Part shown: positions 46,901 to 57,122 of the stretch, piece after piece
How positions within the stretch are numbered: the stretch's first letter is position 1
Layout: every line of letters begins with the position of its first letter
Assembly (NCBI RefSeq): GCF_003086295.3
Contig: NC_092048.1
Coordinates: 69,482,841 to 69,546,840, forward strand
Length of the DNA stretch: 64,000 nt
From: Arachis hypogaea
Lineage: Eukaryota; Streptophyta; Magnoliopsida; Fabales; Fabaceae
Reading direction: 5' to 3'
Translations under genes and position numbers: made by a program
Notes under the pieces: generated by a model
Told to the model about the DNA's origin: nothing
The model's database searches: none
Seen by the model: the letters and a program-made list of their open reading frames with translations, nothing else

Positions 46901-48222
46901 AGACGTTTCCTGATGAGCATTTATTTGCCATTCAAGAAGCACCATGGTTTGCCGATATTGCAAACTATAAAGCTGCAAGGTTCATACCCAAGGAGTACAA
47001 CAGGATACAAAAGAAGAAATTAATTACTGATGCAAAGTACTACTTGTGGGATGAACCTTATCTCTTTAAGAGATGTGCAGACGGAATTATCTGTAGGTGT
47101 GTGCCTAGAGAAGAAGCACAGAGGATCCTGTGTAATTGCCACGGATCTCAATATGGAGGCCATTTCGGAGGTGAGCGAACAGCCACCAAGGTCCTCCAAT
47201 GTGGCTTCTATTGGCCCACACTCTATAAAGATTCCCGAGAGTTTGTACGTAATTGTGACAGTTGCCAAAGAGCTGGTAATCTGCCTCATGGTTACGCCGT
47301 GCCTCAACAAGGAATCTTGGAAATTGAGTTGTTTGACGTATAGGGAATTGACTTCATGGGACCTTTCCCACCATCATACTCAAACACTTATATTCTGGTG
47401 GCAGTTGACTATGTATCAAAATGGGTTGAGGCTATTGCCACACCCACCAATGATACTAAAACAGTGCTGAAGTTCCTCTAGAAACATATCTTTAGCAGGT
47501 TTGGTGTCCCTAGAGTACTAATCAATGATGGGGGCACTCACTTCTGCAATAAACAGCTTTACTCTGCCATGGTTCGGTATGGAATTCGCCACAAGGTGGC
47601 CACTCCATATCATCCACAAACCAATGGGCAAGCTGAAGTCTCTAACAGAGAATTAAAGAGAATCCTGGAACGGACAGTAAATACCCGTAGAAAGGATTGG
47701 GCACGGAGCTTGGATGATGCTCTGTGGGCTTACAGGACAGCATTCAAGACCCCCATAGGGACATCTCCATACCAACTCGTGTATGGTAAGGCATGTCACC
47801 TGCCCGTGGAACTGGAATATAAGGCCTACTGGGCAACCAGATTCCTAAACTTTGATGCCAAATTAGCAGGAGAAAAACGATTGCCCCACCTAAATGAGCT
47901 AGAGGAATTCAGATTCACAGCTTTCGAAAATGCCAAGCTTTATAAAAAAAAATAAAAAAAATGGCATGATAGAAAGCTGTCATCTAGAATCTTTGAACCA
48001 GGACAGAAGGTCCTATTGTTTAACTCTAGACTCAGGCTATTCCCCGGGAAACTGAAATCCCGGTGGAGGGGACCATACGTGATTACAAGTGTATCACCAT
48101 ATGGTTATGTGGAGCTTCAAGATATTGATTCTGATAAGAAGTTCATTGTCAATGGACAGAGAATCAAGCATTATCTTGAAGGCAACATTGAGCAAGAATG
48201 CTCAAGGCTGAAGCTAGATTAA
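43948..48222 (+). pseudogene. pol: Protease-RT-RNase H-integrase of C3 (Ty3/gypsy pol), three stops
   Basis: One frame, open from 43948 to 47340 and then with stops TAG 47341, TAG 47479 and TAA 47953. A repeat-coding insert (44120-44330) precedes protease, whose active site CDLGASINLIP starts at 44803, with LILGRPF later. RT (about 45560-46260) has WRMCIDYRRLN, FLDGYSGYNQI and the catalytic FMDDF at 46066. RNase H (about 46480-46860) has LMCDASDHAIGAVLGQ, TTTEKELLAVVYA and YTDHAALKYL. Integrase has a zinc finger H-x6-H-x30-C-x2-C (His 47140 and 47161, Cys 47254 and 47263), a D-x58-D-x35-E triad (Asp 47350, Asp 47527, Glu 47635) and a GPY-type tail (RGPYVITSVSPYGYVEL). The order RT-RH-INT defines Ty3/gypsy. 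The TAG at 47341 lies just before the first catalytic Asp, so integrase cannot be made from this copy. Confidence 0.95.
44120..44330 (+). repeat. In-frame GGCGTT palindrome array between gag and protease of C3
   Basis: About six copies of (C)TGGCGTTCAACGCC(AG) or GGCGCTGAACGCCC, some at 36-bp spacing followed by AAAATGGGCA. The repeats keep the reading frame and encode DLALNAQNGQ-type peptides. The same DNA array occurs non-coding at 48430-48660 and in the LTRs. Confidence 0.88.
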
Positions 48223-48265
48223 AAGCTCAGCAAGGTCCAGCTAAAGACAATAAAGAAGCGCTTGC

Positions 48266-48279
48266 TGGGAGGCAACCCA
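48266..48279 (+). promoter_or_regulatory. Hairpin TGGG-AGGCAA-CCCA after C3 pol
   Basis: A short stem with loop AGGCAA, 44 nt after the pol stop (48222), preceded by AAAGAAGCGCTTGC as in C1. Confidence 0.58.
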
Positions 48280-48429
48280 TCCATGGGGCAACAATCCTCT
48301 AAGCATTTTGCCCTATTTCTATTTTTATTTTTATTTTTACTTGTTTATACAGAGTTCATTGACAACAAGGTAAATAATCTTTTACAGAAAACCTCGGCAC
48401 ACAAGACAGAGAAAAAGAGCTCACTGGCA

Positions 48430-48660
48430 AGAAAACGCCAGTAAAAGTATATTTTGGGCGTTCAACGCCCAAAATGGGCATCCACTGGGCGTTGAACACC
48501 AGTAATGGTAGCAATCTGGGCGTTCAACGCCAGAAAGGGGCACCCACTGGGCGTTGAACGCCAGTAATGGCAGCAGCTGGGCGTTGAATGCCCAGGAGAG
48601 CAGCATTTGGGCGCTGAACGCCCAAAACAGGCAGTGTTTGGGCGTCCAAACGCCAGGAAG
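48430..48660 (+). repeat. GGCGTT(G/C)AACGCC palindrome array after C3 pol
   Basis: About seven copies with variants (GGGCGTTCAACGCCC, GGGCGTTGAACGCCAG, GGGCGCTGAACGCCC). Syntenic with 17010-17182 in C1. Confidence 0.85.
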
Positions 48661-49125
48661 GCAGGGAGGAGCCAAATTCATTTTTTCCACACGTATTTCC
48701 ATTCTAATTTCAAATTTTATGTTTCAATGCATGATTTTTACATGAACATGTTAAGAACCCTGATTTCTAAAATCCTTAATTTCTAAAAATCCCTATTTCC
48801 AAATTCAATCCAACTCTTCTCAAATCTTTTCTGAAAACAAATCTATCTTTTTCACTTTAAAATATTTTCAACTAATCCATATCTTTTTCAAATCTCCATA
48901 TTATCTTTTTCAAAATTCAGATTTATCTTTTTCAAAAATCTATCATATCTCTTCAAAATTAAACTATATCTTCTATCTTATCTTTTTCAACTCAATCTTT
49001 TTATCTTATCTTTTCCAATTTTTCGAAAACCCACCCCCCCATCCCTTTAAATTTGGGTTCGGCCTCCCTCCTCCTACATCAACAATTGCACCTAGCTCTC
49101 CTTCTATCCCTCTCCTTTCTTTTCT
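48661..49125 (+). other. Non-coding spacer before the C3 3' ORF
   Basis: AT-rich with TCTTTTTCAAA words, then a short C-rich stretch (49030-49110). A weak TTTAAATT near 49045 stands where C1 has a TATA box. Confidence 0.5.
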
Positions 49126-49161
49126 TTTGCTTGAGGACAAGCAAACCTCTAAGTTTGGTGT
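49126..49161 (+). promoter_or_regulatory. AGGA-loop hairpin plus PPT-like motif, internal copy in C3
   Basis: TTTGCTTG (49126-49133), AGGA, CAAGCAAA (49138-49145); TAAGTTTGGTGTG from 49150. It lies 24 bp before the 3' ORF start. Confidence 0.72.
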
Positions 49162-49184
49162 GTTTATCCGAGATCACTAAGATC

Positions 49185-50309
49185 ATGGCTCCTAAAGGAA
49201 AACAACCCACTCCAAGAGGCAAGAAAGAGAGCGTTCCAAAACCACTTTGGAATCAAGGGAAGTTCTTATCTAAAGAACATTCATACCATTATCTTAAAAT
49301 AATGGGTCTGAGATCAGTGATCCCGGAAGTTAGATTCGATCTGAAAGAAGATGAATATCCGGAGATCCAGGAGCAAATTTGAATCAGGAACTGGGAAGTC
49401 CTAGCTAATCCTGAAACGAAAGTAGGAAGGAACATGGTCCAGGAGTTCTATGCTAATATGTGGTAAACTGACAAGCAAAAAATATCTGGAACTGCCTTCT
49501 ATGAATTTCGGACCATGGTTAGAGGAAAGATTGTTCATACCACCCCTGACAAGATCAGAGAGATCTTAAAGCTACCTCAGCTAAAGGACGATCCAGACTC
49601 CTTCAACAGGAGGATGATGAGAGCAGACATTGACCTGGATAAGATTCTAGAGGACATATGTATCCCTGGAGCCAGGTGGACCACCAACACAAAGGGTGTC
49701 CCAAATCAACTCAAGAGAGAGGATCTCAAACCAGTCGCCAGAGGATGGCTAGACTTCATTGGGCATTCTCTGTTGCCTACTAGCAACTGTTCTGAAGTCA
49801 CAGTTAAAAGAGCAGTGATGATCCATTGCATCATGATGGGAAAGGAAGTGGAGGTTCATCAGTTGATTTCAGCTGAACTCTACAAAATTGCTAACAAAAA
49901 TTCTAAAGAAGCCAGGTTGGCTTATCCAAGCGTGATTTCTCTGCTCTGCAAGGACGCTGGAGTGAGGATGGGAATAACTGAGTATATCTCAATTGAGAAG
50001 CCAATCACCAGAGCATCAATGGAAAAACAACAAGCACAGGATGATCCCATCAAGAAGAGAGCACAGGAATTCCTCCCAGAGATCCCTCAATCTGAATACT
50101 GGGAGTATCTTGAGACGTCTGTTACCAAGATACGGGAAGCTATGGAGCAAATAATAAAAGAACAGAAGGAACACAGTCAAATGCTGACCTATATGTTTAA
50201 AGAACAAGAGGAGCAAGGGCGTGACTTAAGGGAATTGAAGCGCCAAAAATTTTCTCTTGTAGGACCGAGCACCCCAAGGATCAGAGGAACCCCCATTCCC
50301 CCAGAATAA
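49185..50309 (+). pseudogene. 3' ORF of C3 ('putative plant transposon protein' type), two stops
   Basis: Homologue of the C1 3' ORF: basic start (MAPKGKQPTPRGKKESVPK), then FLSKEHSYHYLKIMGLRSVI, PEVRFDLKEDEYPEI, VQEFYANMW, VRGKIVHTTPDKIREILKLP, RAVMIHCIMMGKEVEVHQLI and a C-terminal coiled-coil-like helix (TKIREAMEQIIKEQKEHSQM, EEQGRDLRELKRQ). In-frame stops: TGA 49380 and TAA 49464; otherwise open to TAA 50307. It lacks any transmembrane or signal sequence. Confidence 0.85.
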
Positions 50310-51365
50310 AGGTTGTTAATTTCCAATTTCTGCCTTAACTCTGTGACAGTGTCCTTATAGAAGTTTACCTTAGGAGTCATATAGTAGTAATTAGTATCTA
50401 TTTTGATTTTATCTCCAATTAAGCTATAGTTTATTTTTCTCATCATCAGCAAACATGAATAAAGTAGTAGATCTTTTGAATAAGAGGCAATAAAATTTCG
50501 AGTTTTAATAAGAGAAATTCTAATTAGTTAAATGTGGTGGCAATGCTTTCTGTCTTCTGAATGAATGCTTGAACAGTGCATATGTCTTTTGAATTTGTTG
50601 TTTAAGACTGTTAAATATGTTGGCTCTTGAAAGAATGATGAGCATGAGACATGTTATTGATAATCTGAAAAATCATAAAAATGATTCTTGAAGCAAGAAA
50701 AAGCAGCAAAGAACAAAGCTTGCAGAAAAAAAAAATAGAAAGAAAAAGAAAAAGCAAGCAGAAAAAGCCAAAAGCTCTTAAAACCAAAAGGCAAGGGCCA
50801 ATAAAAGGGATCCCAAGGCTTTGAGCATCAGTGGATAGGAGGGCCTAAAGGAATAAAATCCTGGTATAAGCGGCTAAACCAAGCTGTCCCTAACCATGTG
50901 CTTGTGGCGTGAAGGTGTCAAGTGAAAACTTGAGACTGAGCGGTTAAAGTCAAGGTCCAAGGCAAAAAAAAGAAGAGTGTGCTTAAGAACTCTGGACACC
51001 TCTAATTGGGGACTTTAGCAAAGCTGAGTCACAATCTAAAAGGTTCACCCAATTATGTGTCTGTGGTATTTATGTATCCGGTGGTAATACTGGAAAACAA
51101 AGTGCTTAAGGCCACGGCCAAGACTCATAAAATAGCTGTGTTCAAGAATCATCACACTGAAATAGGAGAATCAATAACACTATCTGAATTCTAGGTTCCT
51201 ATAGATGCCAATCACTCTGAGCTTCAATGGATAAAGTGAGATGCCAAAACTGTTCAGAAGCAAAAAGCTACTAGTCCCGCTCATCTAATTAGAATCTGAG
51301 CTTCACTCAAAAACTCTGAGATATTATTGCTTCTCAACCTATTAGTCTTCTATTTTATTTGTCTA
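50310..51365 (+). other. 3' non-coding block of C3, conserved with C1
   Basis: 50520-51290 matches C1 19080-19880 closely, including AGCGGCTAAACCAAGCTGTC and GAGACTGAGCGGTTAAAGTC. No gene. Confidence 0.7.
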
Positions 51366-51403
51366 GTTGCTTGAGGACAAGCAACAGTTTAAGTTTGGTG
51401 TTG
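51366..51403 (+). promoter_or_regulatory. AGGA-loop hairpin plus polypurine-tract-like motif at the C3 3' LTR
   Basis: GTTGCTTG (51366-51373), AGGA, CAAGCAAC (51378-51385); TAAGTTTGGTGTTG (51390-51403) runs directly into the LTR. Confidence 0.74.
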
Positions 51404-52944
51404 TGATGAGCGGATATTTTATACGCTTTTTGGGGTTAATTTCATATAGTTTTGAGTATGATCTAGCTAGTTTTTAGTTTATTTCCATTAGTTTTTAGGA
51501 AAAATTCATATTTCTGGACTTTACTATGAGTTGTGTGTTTTTCTGTAATTTCAGGTATTTTTCTGGCGGAAATTGAAGGAGCTGAGCAAAAATCTGATTC
51601 AGGCTGAAAAAGGACTGCTGATGCTGTTGGATTCTGATCTCCCTGCACTCAAAGTGGATTTTCTGGAGCTACAGAACTCGAAATAGCATGCTTCTAATTG
51701 CGTTGGAAAGTAGACATCCAGGGCTTTCCAGCAATATATAATAGTCCATACTTTTCACAAGGATAGATGACGTAAACTGGCGTTCAACGCCAGTTCTCTG
51801 CCCAATTCTGGCGTCCAGCGCCAGAAAAGGATCAAAAGCTGGAGTTGAACGCCCAAACTGGCACAAAAACTGGTGTTCAACTCCACAAATGGCCTCTGCA
51901 CGTGAATTGCTTAAATCTCAGCCCAGCACACACCAAGTGGGCCCCATAAGTGGATCTCTGCATCATCCATCATAGTTTACTCATTTTTTGTAAACCTAGG
52001 CTACTAGTTTAGTATTTAAACAACTTTTAGAAACTTATTTTTGTACCTCATGACATTTTAGATCTAAACTTTGTATTCTCTGACGGCATGAGTCTCTAAA
52101 CCCCATTGTTGGGGGTGAGGAGCTCTGCTGTGTCTCGATGAATTAATGCAAGTATTTCTGTTTTCCATTCAAACACGCTTGTTCCTATCTAAGATGTTCA
52201 TTCGCGCTTAACTGTGATGGAAGTGATGATCTGTGACACTCATCACCTTCTTCAAATCATGAATGTGTGCCTGACAACCACCTCCGTTCTATATACGATT
52301 GAATGAGTATCTCTTAGATTCCTTAATCAGAATCTCCGTGGTATAAGCTAGAACTGATGGCAGCATTCATGAGAATCCGGAAAGTTTAAACCTTGTCTGT
52401 GGTATTCTGAGTAGGATTCAAGGATTGAATGACTGTGACGAGCTTCAAACTCCTGAAGGCTGGGCGTTAGTGACAGACGCAAAAGGATAGTAAATCCTAT
52501 TCCAACCGGATCGAGAACCAACCGGTGATTAGCCGTGCTGTGACAGAGCGCGTGAGCGTAGTTTTCACTGGAAGGATGGAAGGTAGCCATTGACAACGAT
52601 GATCCACCAACACACAGCTTGCCATAGGAGGACGTGCGTGCGTGAACAAGAAGACAGAGGAAAGCAGAGATTCAAAAGACAAAGCATCTCCAAAACTCCA
52701 ACATATTCTCCATTACTGCATAACAAGTAACCTTTAATCCATGCTCTATTGTTTATTTGCAATTCAACTGATAAACATAATTGACTTTCTGACTAAGATT
52801 TACAAGATAGCCATAGAGTGCTTCAAACCAATAATCTCCGTGGGATTCGACCCTTACTCACGTGAGGTATTACTTGGACGACCCAGTGCACTTGCTGGTC
52901 AGTGGTACGAGTTGTGAAAAGTGTGATTCATAATTCGTGCACCA
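51404..52944 (+). repeat. 3' LTR of C3
   Basis: 1541 bp, same ends as the 5' LTR, followed by GGGCT. Confidence 0.95.
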
Positions 52945-53783
52945 GGGCTCTATAATGATACATTCCCATGGACTTCCAACATCTCCTACGTCTTCAACCA
53001 CTCCTTCCGACTCAATTGTCTCATCTTCCTCCCCTAGTGGCAATTCTTTCTTCAACTCCTCTTCTTCATCTTGAAGCTCTAAACTCAGTCCCTCACTATG
53101 CTCCTTGGTTTCTTCTCCACATTCGTCAATGGGAGTGCCTTGGTCACTTAGGCTTAGTCCGGAGGAGGCCATATTGCTAACAGCTTCCACTAGGATAGCC
53201 ATCTTGGCTCCTAGCTCTTTAAACTTCTTTTCATCCTCCTCTTGTCTCCTCATGCGTGGGGGCTTCATCGGGAAGTGATGGTGGAAGGGAAGGTTCATGG
53301 TTTGGGAGGGAAGTTTCACAATTGGAAGTTGGTTCATCTTGGTGAGGGTATAGAGGTGGTGTATATTGAGGTGGTTCTTGAGAGTAATTGTGTTGGAATG
53401 GTGGTGGTTCCATGTGTGGTTCATATGGTTCATAAGGTGGTTGGTATGGTGGATAGAGATTAGGATCATATGGAGGTGTTTGGTGGTAGGGGGCTTGTGA
53501 GTAAGGTGGTTCAAAATTAGGTTGAGGGGGTGGTTCATAGGCATATGGTGGTGGTTGTTGACAATCATAATAAAGGTCACCATATCCATTAGATTGATAT
53601 GCATTAGGATGAGAGTTATACCCATAAGAATCTGGAGGTTGTTGTTGCCAAGAAGGGTGATTAATCCTTTGAGGCTCCTCCCACCTTTGATTGTTCCATC
53701 CTTGATGCATATTGTCATTATAGTTCCCATTCCCTACAACATAATTTGAGCCAAACTCAGCCAAAGTGAGGATGAGAATTCAT
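52945..53783 (-). pseudogene. ORF1 of F, N-terminal part, frameshifted
   Basis: The ATG at 53783 (minus strand) gives the MNSH start shared with D. Frame changes near 53762 and 53245. The Tyr/Pro/Gln-rich part includes FGSNYVVGNGNYND, QPPPYAYEPPPQPN and PPYEPYEPHMEPPP. After the second shift, EEDEKKFKELGAKMAILVEA and an acidic segment lead to the C3 target duplication at 52945-52949. Confidence 0.78.
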
Positions 53784-54769
53784 AGAGCAAATAAAAACAA
53801 AAGCTAACAAAAATAAGCAACACGTCCTAAGCCTAACAAAAACTAACAAACAAGCAAAAGACAAACATATTCACATATTCACAATAGCCAATAATGTAAC
53901 ACCATTGCAACTCCTTGTGAGACGACCCGAGGTTTAAATACTTCGGTTAATTCTTATTTGGGGTTTGTTATTTGTGACAACCAAATTTTTGATGTGGGAA
54001 TTTTTTGTTGGTTTAGAACAATGCTTACAACGAAGTTCTTATTTCTAGAAGAGAAATTCTAAACCATCGAGCAAAACTCGCTCAATAATAATAATAATAA
54101 ATAATTAAGCAATGGTGACATAACTTTAATTTTCACAACTTAAACTTAGAAAAGGGATTTGGTTGTCACAAGTTCAACCCCAATAGAAATAATCGAAGTA
54201 TTCAAACCTCGGGTCATCTCACAAGGAATGGGCAAACATGTACTTCAACATTGGTTAGAAATCTGGGGTTGTGAGTTATGAGCATGAAAATAAATGGGAA
54301 TCTTAACAAGCAAGTAATCTTAAATTGCAACAAACTAATTCAATTAACTAAGCAAATGTGAGCAATTCCAATGAACAAGCAACATTCCACTTAATTCTAT
54401 TATAAACCAAACAAGTAACTATAACTAAGGCAAATAGTTGAGAAATTTGGTTTTCAAATATGAATAATAAAAGCAACTCTTGGCTAGGCATGGGAATTGG
54501 GGTCACCATCCTTGTCTAACAACCATATCTTGACAGTTATGAGGAACCAAGCTCATTAAGTCTACTTCCCAAAAGTCTTAAGTACATAATATCTACTCCT
54601 AGACTTGAAGTACATCAAATGGCTTTGATCACATCAACCCATAAGTCCCAACCTACCTACTAATTAGATTAGTAGTGGGTTGGCGTCAATGAGTATCAAA
54701 TTGACCACTAAAGGCTCCCAAATCATCAAATCCATTAGACCCAATGACTCAAGTTTACCCAATTCCCTT
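53784..54769. repeat. Leader and inverted pair of LTR 3' ends in fragment F
   Basis: About 53784-53917 is F leader (minus). 53917 to about 54085 reads as a plus-strand LTR 3' end (CCTTGTGAGACGACCCGAGG, then GTGACAACCAAA and CTAAACCATCGAGCAAAAC). About 54100-54769 reads as a minus-strand E-type LTR with the complementary CCTCGGGTCATCTCACAAGG. The F PBS is missing between leader and LTR. Arms 53913-53993 and 54156-54226 could fold on each other. Confidence 0.65.
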
Positions 54770-55408
54770 GACGTGCCTTGGAAGCTTGCTGATGAGAAGC
54801 CACCTGCTGCAGACTGCAAGAAGATTATCCCTCACAGTAGGAAGTTTCAGGCTTTAGGTTACAGACCCCCATTCCTCACCGCTTCTGAGGAGGCAGCCAC
54901 ACCTTCAGCTGCCCCTTCTTCATCTACTGCTGCACCAGCTACCACCACTGCACCTCCACCTGCCTCAGAGCCCGTTTACCACCTCGTGCACTGCCTATTT
55001 TAGCAGCTAGACCAGATGGAGCGCCGCAACCAGCGGCGATATGAGAGCTCTGAGCATCGCAGCAAGCGACGCTATGAGCATTTAAAGTTGTTGCTCCGCA
55101 CTGGTCACCATGACATTCCCTCTGAGCCTGACACACCATCAGAGCCATCTGAGGAGGAGGCAGACGGGCATGAGGAGGAGACACATGCACAGAGAGAGGC
55201 TGAGCAGGCAGGACCAGAGCAGGCTGCGCTACAGCATGAGGAGCCACACCAGATCCAGGCCGCAGACCCAGAGATTCCTCTCTAGTCAGCACCTCTAATG
55301 CAGCAGACTGATCCCACTACGCTCATAGAGACTGTAGACCCTCAGGCCACCTCAGAGACACCAGTAGCCCATCCTTCCGGTGATGACACTTCTTTACACC
55401 CAGCTTGA
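54770..55408 (+). pseudogene. 3' ORF of element B, C-terminal part
   Basis: It resumes the frame broken at 9919 with DVPWKLADEKPPAADCKKII and PHSRKFQALGYRPPFLTAS, then an Ala/Ser/Pro-rich linker, an Arg-rich helix (MERRNQRRYESSEHRSKRRY) and an acidic tail. TAG at 55001 and 55283 interrupt it; the natural end is TGA 55406. A few codons seem lost at the junction. The hairpin/PPT-like module begins four bases after the stop. Confidence 0.75.
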
Positions 55409-55411
55409 GTG

Positions 55412-55448
55412 AGCATCGAGGACGATGCTATATTTTAAGTGTGGGGAA
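55412..55448 (+). promoter_or_regulatory. AGGA-loop hairpin plus PPT-like motif, internal copy in B
   Basis: AGCATCG (55412-55418), AGGA, CGATGCT (55423-55429), 7-bp perfect stem; TAAGTGTGGGGAA from 55436. Confidence 0.72.
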
Positions 55449-57122
55449 GTCACCATCCCTGGCTTATCTTTTTGGTGAACCACTACAGACTCTTCTATCT
55501 TATTTTGTTTATTTTTCTGTATTTTTATTTATTTTTATTTTTCAGTACTTACACATTGTTCTTTTGCTGTATTTTTACCTTATTTCTGCATTTTGCACTT
55601 TAGTTTATATCTTAGACATTTAATTTAATTGCAATTCTAAACTTATTAGTTATAGAATATGTGGATTAATTAGTATAGTTTACCCTTTTAGCACATAATA
55701 GTTTGGTTTAATTGAAAGTAAAAAAGGAGTAAACTAGAAACTTTAGTAAATTAAAACAATCCACACACCTTGTATATATAGCATTACATGTTAGTTAGTT
55801 AACAACATTTCATCAGGGAGGAACACTAAGATTTTAAAAGCCACCCTAATATTTACATTGAGAATAATGGGAACTCTTGATTTCTACTTGCATGACATGT
55901 ATAACTGATATATAATTTTTGAGCCGGAGAACACACAGCCTGTGAGTTTTGAGCTTAATTGTATGGTTACATTCAAACCATAAATTTCATTTCTGTGTGT
56001 TTTGCCCTTCTTTTTCATTCTGATGTTCTTTACTTTATTTTAATCTATATGTCTAATATAGAATATAGATACATACCAAGAGATGATTGAGGCCATCATT
56101 TGAATTTTTCCTCACTTATCCCAATTTAGCCTACCTTTTACATCACCCTTGTTAGCCCCCTTGGGCTTTTTAATCCCCTCTTGTTCTATAACCACATTAC
56201 TAGCCATAAGTAGAAAAATAAAATAAAAATCCCAAGTTGAATCCTTGGTTAGCTTAAGATAGATATTGTGTACAATTTAAGTGTGGGGAATTTTATGGGA
56301 ACATGGGATGATAGAAACAAAGTAGGGATATAAAATGAATAAGTTACTTCAGAAATTTGGAAAGCATGCTCATGTAAAATCAAAACAACTAAATTACCAT
56401 GTGCATAGATTAAAAATTTTTTTTTTTATATTTTCAGTACTCAAATAAGGGGATACAAAAATTCTCCAAATGCAAAATAAAAATCAATACACATGGGACA
56501 AAAATTTCAAAATTTAAAATTAATGCATGAGCTTGTAATACAAAGAGGAAAAATTTGGGTAAATAGGTAAAGGAACTTTAAATTATATAAAGTATGTATG
56601 TTAGGTGAGATCTTAGACTAATCAAGGATTCACTTTGTTAGCTCACTTAGCCTTATATATATACCTTTAACTTTACCTTGGCCCCATTACAACCTCGAAA
56701 AAGATCTCATGATTTTTGTATGTCTGTATTCCATATCTGTTGATTGGTTAGATTAAGAACAAAGTTTAGAAAGCAAGGATAGAAAGAAGAATAGAGTGAT
56801 TAACCCAATAAACACTGAGTGACTCACAAAATCCAGTGAGGGCTCAATAGCTTATCACCATATATCTCTGCTTAATTGTTAATTGTCTTGCAAGTTTGCA
56901 AAATACTTTTACCCATCTCAATTGTAAAAGTGCTTTAACATTATCTAGAGTTTGGCTACGCATATATGATTCCTTGAGGATATGAATTAATTTAATTACA
57001 TGTAAGCTTTATATACAAGTGAATAATAACTAAAATTGCATAATTCATTTAGGTAGTTGCATTTAGAATAGAATGCATTGCATGAGATTCCACCATTCTA
57101 ACTTTACCATTTCTCTTGGATT
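55449..57122 (+). other. 3' non-coding region of element B
   Basis: AT-rich, no gene. A further TAAGTGTGGGGAA word is at about 56279, preceded by ATTGTGTACAAT (inverted repeat) rather than the AGGA hairpin. It shares scattered blocks with D1 26073-27513, such as ATTTTTGAGC...AGAACACA and TGGCCCCATTACAACCT. Confidence 0.6.

Larger units (their letters stand above)
40901..52944 (+). mobile_element. Element C3: full-length Athila/Tat-type Ty3/gypsy element, target duplication GGGCT
   Basis: LTRs 40901-42441 and 51404-52944 (both 1541 bp) are flanked by GGGCT (40896-40900 and 52945-52949). The 12.0-kb element has PBS, gag, protease, RT, RNase H, integrase, palindrome array, 3' ORF and hairpin/PPT modules. 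I count about 34 LTR differences (2.2%), which at 1.3e-8 substitutions per site per year would be under 1 million years. Six in-frame stops in gag-pol and two in the 3' ORF mean this copy is defective. It may belong to the peanut FIDEL family or a close relative; unverified. Confidence 0.95.
40238..54769 (-). mobile_element. Fragment F: inverted B/D-type element truncated at both ends, hosting C3
   Basis: After removal of C3 (40901-52944) the minus strand reads, from 54769 downward: part of an E-type LTR (54769 to about 54100), a short plus-oriented LTR end (about 53917-54085), the leader start (GGAGTTGCAATGG at about 53918), and ORF1 (53783-52945 joined to 40900-40238). The left edge stops inside ORF1 and the right edge stops inside the LTR. 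F therefore lies inverted between truncated D2 and the 3' ORF of B, so rearrangement rather than simple insertion placed it there. Confidence 0.7.

Noticed and set aside
48430..48660. Regularly spaced palindromes resembling a CRISPR array
   Set aside because: Repeats are imperfect, spacing is irregular, the segments between are themselves similar, and the context is a plant retrotransposon.
55449..57122. Hidden host gene between the B 3' ORF and its 3' LTR
   Set aside because: Sequence is AT-rich, shares blocks with D 3' regions and has no supported frame.
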